Source: Actinoplanes solisilvae
Lineage (GTDB): Bacteria > Actinomycetota > Actinomycetes > Mycobacteriales > Micromonosporaceae
NCBI RefSeq assembly: GCF_003999975.1
Contig: NZ_RJAC01000008.1
Coordinates: 279,021 to 343,020, forward strand
DNA: 64,000 nt
Direction of reading: 5' to 3'
The notes under the pieces were generated by a model, which ran no database searches, was not told the origin of the DNA, and saw only the letters and a list, made by a program, of their open reading frames with translations. This document shows positions 60,377 to 64,000 of the stretch, piece after piece. Each line of letters begins with the position of its first letter. Within the stretch, counting starts at the first letter, position 1. A program made the translations under genes and the position numbers.

Positions 60377-62001
60377 TCCACCACTCCTTCGCCCGCCATC
60401 CGGGCATCACTCGCCCGCCCACGACCAGCACCACCATCACTCGCACCGGCCTCCGCATCGCCGCCGCCGGCAGGGCCACCGCCGCCCGGAGAGGCGTGCC
60501 CGCCCGAAGAGGCATAGCCGCCCGAAGAGACGTGGCGGCCCAGAGAGGCGTGGCCGCCCGAAGCGCCACCGTTGGGACTACCGCTCCCACCGCCGCCGGA
60601 AGCGCCTTCACCCGCAGCCCGGCCGGTCGAAGCGGCATGCCCGTTCGGAGCAGAAGCGGCATGCCCGTTCGGAGCGGCCTGGTCGGAATCGCCGCCACCC
60701 GCCGCGCCGTCCAGGGCCGGCAGCAGCACCGAGACCAGGAAGCCACCGCTGACCACCCCCGCCTCCAGCGACCCGCCCAGGCTGCGCGCTCGCGCCCTCA
60801 TCCCGGCGATCCCGGTTCCGGGCGGGCCGCCCTCGGCCGGGAGCGTCGGCGGCGCGTTGGCCGTGTCGTTGCGGATCGCCAGATGCAGCGCGGTCGGCAG
60901 GTAGTCGACCGAGACCGTGGCCGTCGCACCCTCCCCCGCGTGGCGGCGCACGTTGGTCAGCGCCTCCTGCACGATGCGGTAGGCCGCCCGGTCGACCTCG
61001 GCGGGCAGTTCGCGCACCTCGCCGGTCACCTTCGTCTCGACCGGCAACCCGGCGTCGGCGGTCAGGTCGGCGAGCCGGCTCAGCCCGAGGGCCGGCTGGC
61101 GGGGCGCGGCCTCGTCCTCGGTGCGCAGCGCGCCGAGCACTGATCGCACCTCACGCAACGCCTCGGAGCTGGCCGTCTTGATCGCCGAGAGCGCCTCGCG
61201 GGCTTGTTCCGGCCGGCTGTCCATGAGGTGCAGCCCCACGCCCGCCTGCACGTTGATCAGCGACAGGTGGTGCCCGATCACGTCGTGCAGCTCGCGGGCG
61301 ATGCGCAGCCGCTCCTCGGATGCCTGCCGGCGCTGCTGTTCCTCCTCGGCCCGCTCCTGCTCCTCGGCAGCCCGTTTCTGCTCGGCCCGCACCTTCATCA
61401 GCTGCGCCATCTGCTCGCTTCTGATCTTGGCGACACCGCCCAGGAAGATCGCCCCGGCCAGCGCGAGGCCCAGCAGCAGCGCCTCGCGCAGCCCCGGCCG
61501 CACCTGCTCGCGCAGCCCGATCGGGTCGGCGAACACCCAGAAGATCAAGAGATAGGCCACGTACGCCGTTCCGGCGCTGACCAGTGCGGCGATGCGCCGG
61601 CCACTCCCGCAGGCGGCCAGGTTGAACAACGCGACCAACGGCGCGACGGCCCAGAACCAGTGCGGCGCGGCGACGGTGGCGAAGGCCAGCGAGGCCAGCG
61701 CGGCGATCGCGAACACGATCACCGGATAGCGCCGGCGGAAGAGCAGCGCCAGCGGCCCGACGAGCAGCAGCACATAAAGTGCCGGGCGCACGGTGACGAA
61801 GACCTGACCGTCGTCGGCCTGCCGGTTGGCCCCGATCGTCTGGAAGAGCGCCGCCCCGATCACCGCACCGAGGCCGGGCCCGCGATGATGCGCCGGCGAC
61901 CGTCCGAGGCGGTGTTCTCGCGCCCATGGGGGCCCGCTGAAACGCCCGCTGCGGTTCTCCCGCGCCCACGGCGGCATCGGCGGCCCGTGCATGTGTCTCA
62001 C
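60373..62001 (-). CDS. NarL-family sensor histidine kinase with low-complexity C-terminal tail
   Basis: 542 residues from GTG at 62001 (ATG at 61992 is equally possible; longer starts run into repeat DNA). Four or so membrane helices lie at about 45-175. A coiled coil (VRAEQKRAAEEQERAEEEQQRRQASEE) leads to the HisKA_3 site RIARELHDVIGHHLSLINVQAGVG. ATPase: RIVQEALTNVRRHAGEG, GTGIAGMRARARSLGG. The normal fold ends at VSGGFLVSVLLPAL. About 105 further residues of Gly/Ser/Ala/His repeats follow (GGHAS, APNGHAAS types) up to the ATGA shared with the response regulator. Such a tail is unusual for this family. Confidence 0.9.
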   Translation of the reverse strand: MRHMHGPPMPPWARENRSGRFSGPPWAREHRLGRSPAHHRGPGLGAVIGAALFQTIGANRQADDGQVFVTVRPALYVLLLVGPLALLFRRRYPVIVFAIAALASLAFATVAAPHWFWAVAPLVALFNLAACGSGRRIAALVSAGTAYVAYLLIFWVFADPIGLREQVRPGLREALLLGLALAGAIFLGGVAKIRSEQMAQLMKVRAEQKRAAEEQERAEEEQQRRQASEERLRIARELHDVIGHHLSLINVQAGVGLHLMDSRPEQAREALSAIKTASSEALREVRSVLGALRTEDEAAPRQPALGLSRLADLTADAGLPVETKVTGEVRELPAEVDRAAYRIVQEALTNVRRHAGEGATATVSVDYLPTALHLAIRNDTANAPPTLPAEGGPPGTGIAGMRARARSLGGSLEAGVVSGGFLVSVLLPALDGAAGGGDSDQAAPNGHAASAPNGHAASTGRAAGEGASGGGGSGSPNGGASGGHASLGRHVSSGGYASSGGHASPGGGGPAGGGDAEAGASDGGAGRGRASDARMAGEGVVE

Positions 62002-62418
62002 GCCGTCCACACCACCCTTCGTCGTCGCATCGCAGTCAATCGCGGGGGCAAGATCGCCGTGACAGCCATCGCAAGGCACCGCTGCCACGAGCCGCTGCCA
62101 CGAGCCGCTGCCACGAGCCGCTTGCGGCGAGGCGCTGCGGCGAACCGCTGCGGCGAGCCCACGACTTTCCGTCCCGATGCCGAAACTACGGCACCCCACC
62201 CCTCCGCGGCATCCACGCGCGGGGGGATGGCCCTCTACTCCCCAGGGAGTACGCCACGGGCGGCTAATGCCCCAGCGGGCGTACGCGATGGGCCTCAGAC
62301 CCTCCCGGAGGCCGCCTTGAAGATGCTCCCCCGGGGCGACGTGCCCGGGCGGCGAAAGGCCGACTCTGGAAGCACGGACGGAAGCACGACGGAAGCACGA
62401 ACGCCCCGGGAGGATGCG
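62002..62418. other. 417-bp divergent region between the kinase and DUF1707 genes
   Basis: It contains a perfect 13-bp tandem repeat, CCGCTGCCACGAG three times at 62079-62117, followed by degenerate GCTGCGGCGA copies to about 62157. The palindrome at 62236 is followed by about 160 bp with no clear element before the DUF1707 ribosome-binding site. Open frames crossing it are GC-driven and show no domain. Confidence 0.65.
62236..62251. promoter_or_regulatory. Palindrome in the divergent promoter region
   Basis: TACTCCC-CA-GGGAGTA, 7-bp perfect arms around two bases. Size and symmetry suit a NarL-type dimer; the encoded two-component pair is next door. Confidence 0.5.
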
Positions 62419-62925
62419 GTGCAACCCAACGACAGTTCCACCAGCCAGCAACGGATGCGGACCTCCGACAAGGAGCGCGAGCAGGTCGCCGAGATCCTGC
62501 GGGCCGCGATGGCCGAGGGCCGGCTCGACCTGACCGAGGGTGAGGAGCGGCTGGCCACGGCGTACGCCGCGAAGTTCCGTGACGAACTCGGCCCGCTGAC
62601 CAGCGATCTGCCCGGCGGCGGACGGGCGGCTCTGGCCGAAACTCCCGAGGCCCGGAACGCGACACGCCGGAGCCTGCGCCGGCACGCCTCGATCATCGGC
62701 TCGGTCGCCATGATCCTGACCGGATTGTGGATCATCTCGGGGGCGCACTTCTTCTGGCCCGCGATCCCGCTCGCCTTCCTGGTCATCGGGTTCATGAAGC
62801 ACGCTCGATACCGCCGCTGGCAGTACGAGTACAGCCTCGGCCACGGCGTCGCGCCGTGGAACGGACCGGGCTGGGCGCACCCCGGACACCCTCGTCAATT
62901 CCACAGTGGACATCGAGGTTGTTGA
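62419..62925 (+). CDS. DUF1707 protein with two-helix membrane domain
   Basis: 168 residues from GTG 62419, after GGGAGGATGCG. DUF1707 occupies about residues 13-65: RTSDKEREQVAEILRAAMAEGRLDLTEGEERLATAYAAKFRDELGPLTSDL (in two parts). A 2TM domain follows: ASIIGSVAMILTGLWIISGAHFFWPAIPLAFLVIGFMKHARYR, then a His/Pro/Gly-rich tail. DUF1707 genes often sit beside NarL-type systems and may respond to envelope stress; the molecular function is unknown. Confidence 0.88.
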   Translation: MQPNDSSTSQQRMRTSDKEREQVAEILRAAMAEGRLDLTEGEERLATAYAAKFRDELGPLTSDLPGGGRAALAETPEARNATRRSLRRHASIIGSVAMILTGLWIISGAHFFWPAIPLAFLVIGFMKHARYRRWQYEYSLGHGVAPWNGPGWAHPGHPRQFHSGHRGC

Positions 62926-62930
62926 TCTTC

Positions 62931-62995
62931 CCTCCCCGCTCTGCGAGAGTGACCGGGTTTTGCCCCCGGTGACCTCGAACGGGGGCGCGGGGAGG
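62931..62995 (+). promoter_or_regulatory. Structured leader that can sequester a ribosome-binding site
   Basis: CCTCCCCGC (62931-62939) pairs perfectly with GCGGGGAGG (62987-62995), the latter overlapping the GGGGAGGGG ribosome-binding site of the following gene. A nested stem ACCGGG/CCCGGT (62952-62957, 62965-62970) lies inside. The fold would hide the translation start. Confidence 0.55.
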
Positions 62996-63005
62996 GGCAA
63001 CACAC

Positions 63006-63830
63006 ATGATGGGTCCGTCGCACGCTCTCTCGGGGGCGACCGTCTGGCTGGCCGGCACCTGGGCGCTGGATCAGTTCGCGGGTTATGAGCAGTCACCGTT
63101 AGCTATCGCCGTCGGCACAATGGTGTGTGCCGGCGGCGCCCTGCTGCCCGACCTGGACATGTCCGGGAAGGTCACGCGCAACCAGGGCGGCGCCACCGTC
63201 GCCCGTACGTTCGGGGTGTTCTCGCTGTTCGCGGCCGAGGTGGTCGAGAAGGTGTCGCTGGGCGTCTATACGGCGACGCGGCTCAGCAAGGACCCGCGTC
63301 GCAACAACGGCCACCGTACGTTCACACACACCCTGCCGTTCGCGGCACTGCTCGGCTGGCTCACCACCTGGCTGTGCGGGCACTACGGCAAGTGGGCCGT
63401 GGTCGGCATCGTCTTCTTCATGGCCGGTCTGGCTCTGCGTGGCCTGTTCGACGAGTGGGCCGAGCGCGCCGGGTGGGTGATCGTCACTTTGGCGTCGGCG
63501 GGCATAGCCTGGTTCACGGCGGCGAATCTGCCCGGCGATCGCGGCTATCCCATGCTGGGGTTCGCGGTCGCCGTGGGCTGTGTGGTCCACATTCTCGGCG
63601 ACATGATCACGTCGGCCGGCGTACCGATCCTGTGGCCGATCCCGACCGGCCGGCGCATGTGGCGGATGATCGGCCTGCCCAACAAGATTGCCGTCAAGGT
63701 CGGCGGCAAGGTCGAGACGGTCGTGCTGCGTACGGCGTTCGTCGTCATCTCTCTGCTCGCGATCGCCGGCATCTTCGCGCCCAGCCTGTTGCAGCAGCTC
63801 GAACTGGACGCCTGGGCGGACGGACGATAG
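63006..63830 (+). CDS. YdjM-family membrane metal-dependent hydrolase
   Basis: 274 residues, ATG 63006 (the next codon is also ATG). The start MMGPSHALSGATVW supplies the first His. GGALLPDLDMSG gives the DxD metal site, NNGHRTFTHTLPFAAL the HRTFTH motif, and VVHILGDMITSAGVPILWPI the last His-Asp site. Six or so transmembrane segments place the active site at the membrane. This family (PF04307) includes the LexA-regulated YdjM of E. coli; the substrate is unknown, probably a lipid or envelope compound. Confidence 0.92.
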   Translation: MMGPSHALSGATVWLAGTWALDQFAGYEQSPLAIAVGTMVCAGGALLPDLDMSGKVTRNQGGATVARTFGVFSLFAAEVVEKVSLGVYTATRLSKDPRRNNGHRTFTHTLPFAALLGWLTTWLCGHYGKWAVVGIVFFMAGLALRGLFDEWAERAGWVIVTLASAGIAWFTAANLPGDRGYPMLGFAVAVGCVVHILGDMITSAGVPILWPIPTGRRMWRMIGLPNKIAVKVGGKVETVVLRTAFVVISLLAIAGIFAPSLLQQLELDAWADGR

Positions 63831-63930
63831 CGAAGCCTCGCGCATTGACAACGTTGTGAAGGCGGTCGGATCCTCGGGGATGACGACTGTTGGCGTGTTG
63901 GTGGTCATGAGTGCTCACTAGTTGGTTTTG

Positions 63931-64000
63931 ATGGACTTGGTGAACTTGAGGGAATGGGCGGCGGCCACGGGAGTCTCGTACGCGACGGCACGTCGGCGTT
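63931..64000 (+). mobile_element. 5' end of a probable IS607-family serine recombinase gene (cut by the window edge)
   Basis: From ATG 63931 (or GTG 63940) the frame reads NLREWAAATGVSYATARRR. This is the N-terminal MerR-like helix-turn-helix start of IS607-type resolvases (typical form NLTEWAxxxGVSYxTAxRW). Only 19-23 codons are visible; the catalytic serine lies beyond the edge. IS607 elements lack terminal inverted repeats, so the left boundary, somewhere in 63831-63930, cannot be fixed. The -10 and ribosome-binding site are not obvious. Confidence 0.55.

Noticed and set aside
62931..63005. Known riboswitch (ydaO, c-di-GMP or guanidine type) in the YdjM leader
   Set aside because: The conserved core bases of those classes are not present; only the generic stem pairing is supported.
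62002..63096. N-terminal extension of the kinase frame to a start at 63096
   Set aside because: It would run across the DUF1707 gene antisense and through tandem repeats; no domain appears before residue 1 of the chosen start.

Overview
The window is very GC-rich DNA with actinobacterial coding habits: GTG and TTG starts, ATGA stop-start overlaps, F420-dependent oxidoreductase families, leaderless -10 boxes, an ECF41-type sigma factor and DUF1707. Together these point to a filamentous actinomycete, most likely of the Micromonosporaceae (Actinoplanes-like). That placement is inference from gene content, not a database match.

Layout. 1-2116: end of an OmpR-type response regulator and its sensor kinase. 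2377-6997: two secreted carbohydrate-related proteins (a PQQ-type sugar dehydrogenase with PKD, CBM6 and CBM32 modules, and a ThuA/DUF1080/CBM32 protein). 7044-14762: an eight-gene, overlapping plus-strand operon of the Ebo type (eboC, a TIM-barrel isomerase, eboA, eboB, eboE, eboF). It is headed by an inositol-3-phosphate-synthase-like cyclase where EboD would be expected and closed by a polyprenyl synthetase; a hairpin ends it and two tandem AraC regulators follow. 17053-22238: a CopC-like copper protein, a GGDEF/EAL protein and a GntR/DUF1648 pair. 22264-24257: a lower-GC-looking AlbA_2/GHKL ATPase gene with a striking paired-palindrome control region, probably an acquired island.

24319-30345: subtilase, universal stress protein, phospholipase A2 and a beta-lactamase-like hydrolase, all on the minus strand. 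30414-33291: a kinase/regulator pair followed by what looks like a deletion scar joining the start of a HEAT-repeat gene to the end of a family 2 glycosyltransferase gene. 33986-35948: a fused anthranilate synthase gene with a Trp-Trp leader peptide and a complete attenuator. 36010-43351: a hydrolase, a NarL-type two-component pair, a DsbA-fold protein, an F420 oxidoreductase, and a TetR repressor divergent from a macrolide-type glycosyltransferase with paired operators.

43332-52917: a large GGDEF/EAL protein, an SCO7613-like membrane protein, a small ABC exporter, an NDH-2-like flavoprotein coupled to an ECF41-type sigma factor, and two F420 oxidoreductases. 53015-59536: an antisense-overlapping small ORF, a GH63/MGH1-like glucosidase, a 987-residue multi-PAS/GAF kinase and a histidine-rich secreted protein. 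59702-63830: a NarL-type two-component pair divergent from a DUF1707 gene, then a YdjM-type hydrolase with a structured leader. 63931-64000: the first codons of a probable IS607-family recombinase.

The strongest candidate for an under-described system is the Ebo-like operon. Its parts (polyol cyclase, prenyl diphosphate synthase, UbiA prenyltransferase, TIM-barrel isomerases, phosphohydrolases) fit the making and moving of a prenylated cyclitol-type metabolite. Most other genes are ordinary secretion, signalling and detoxification functions.
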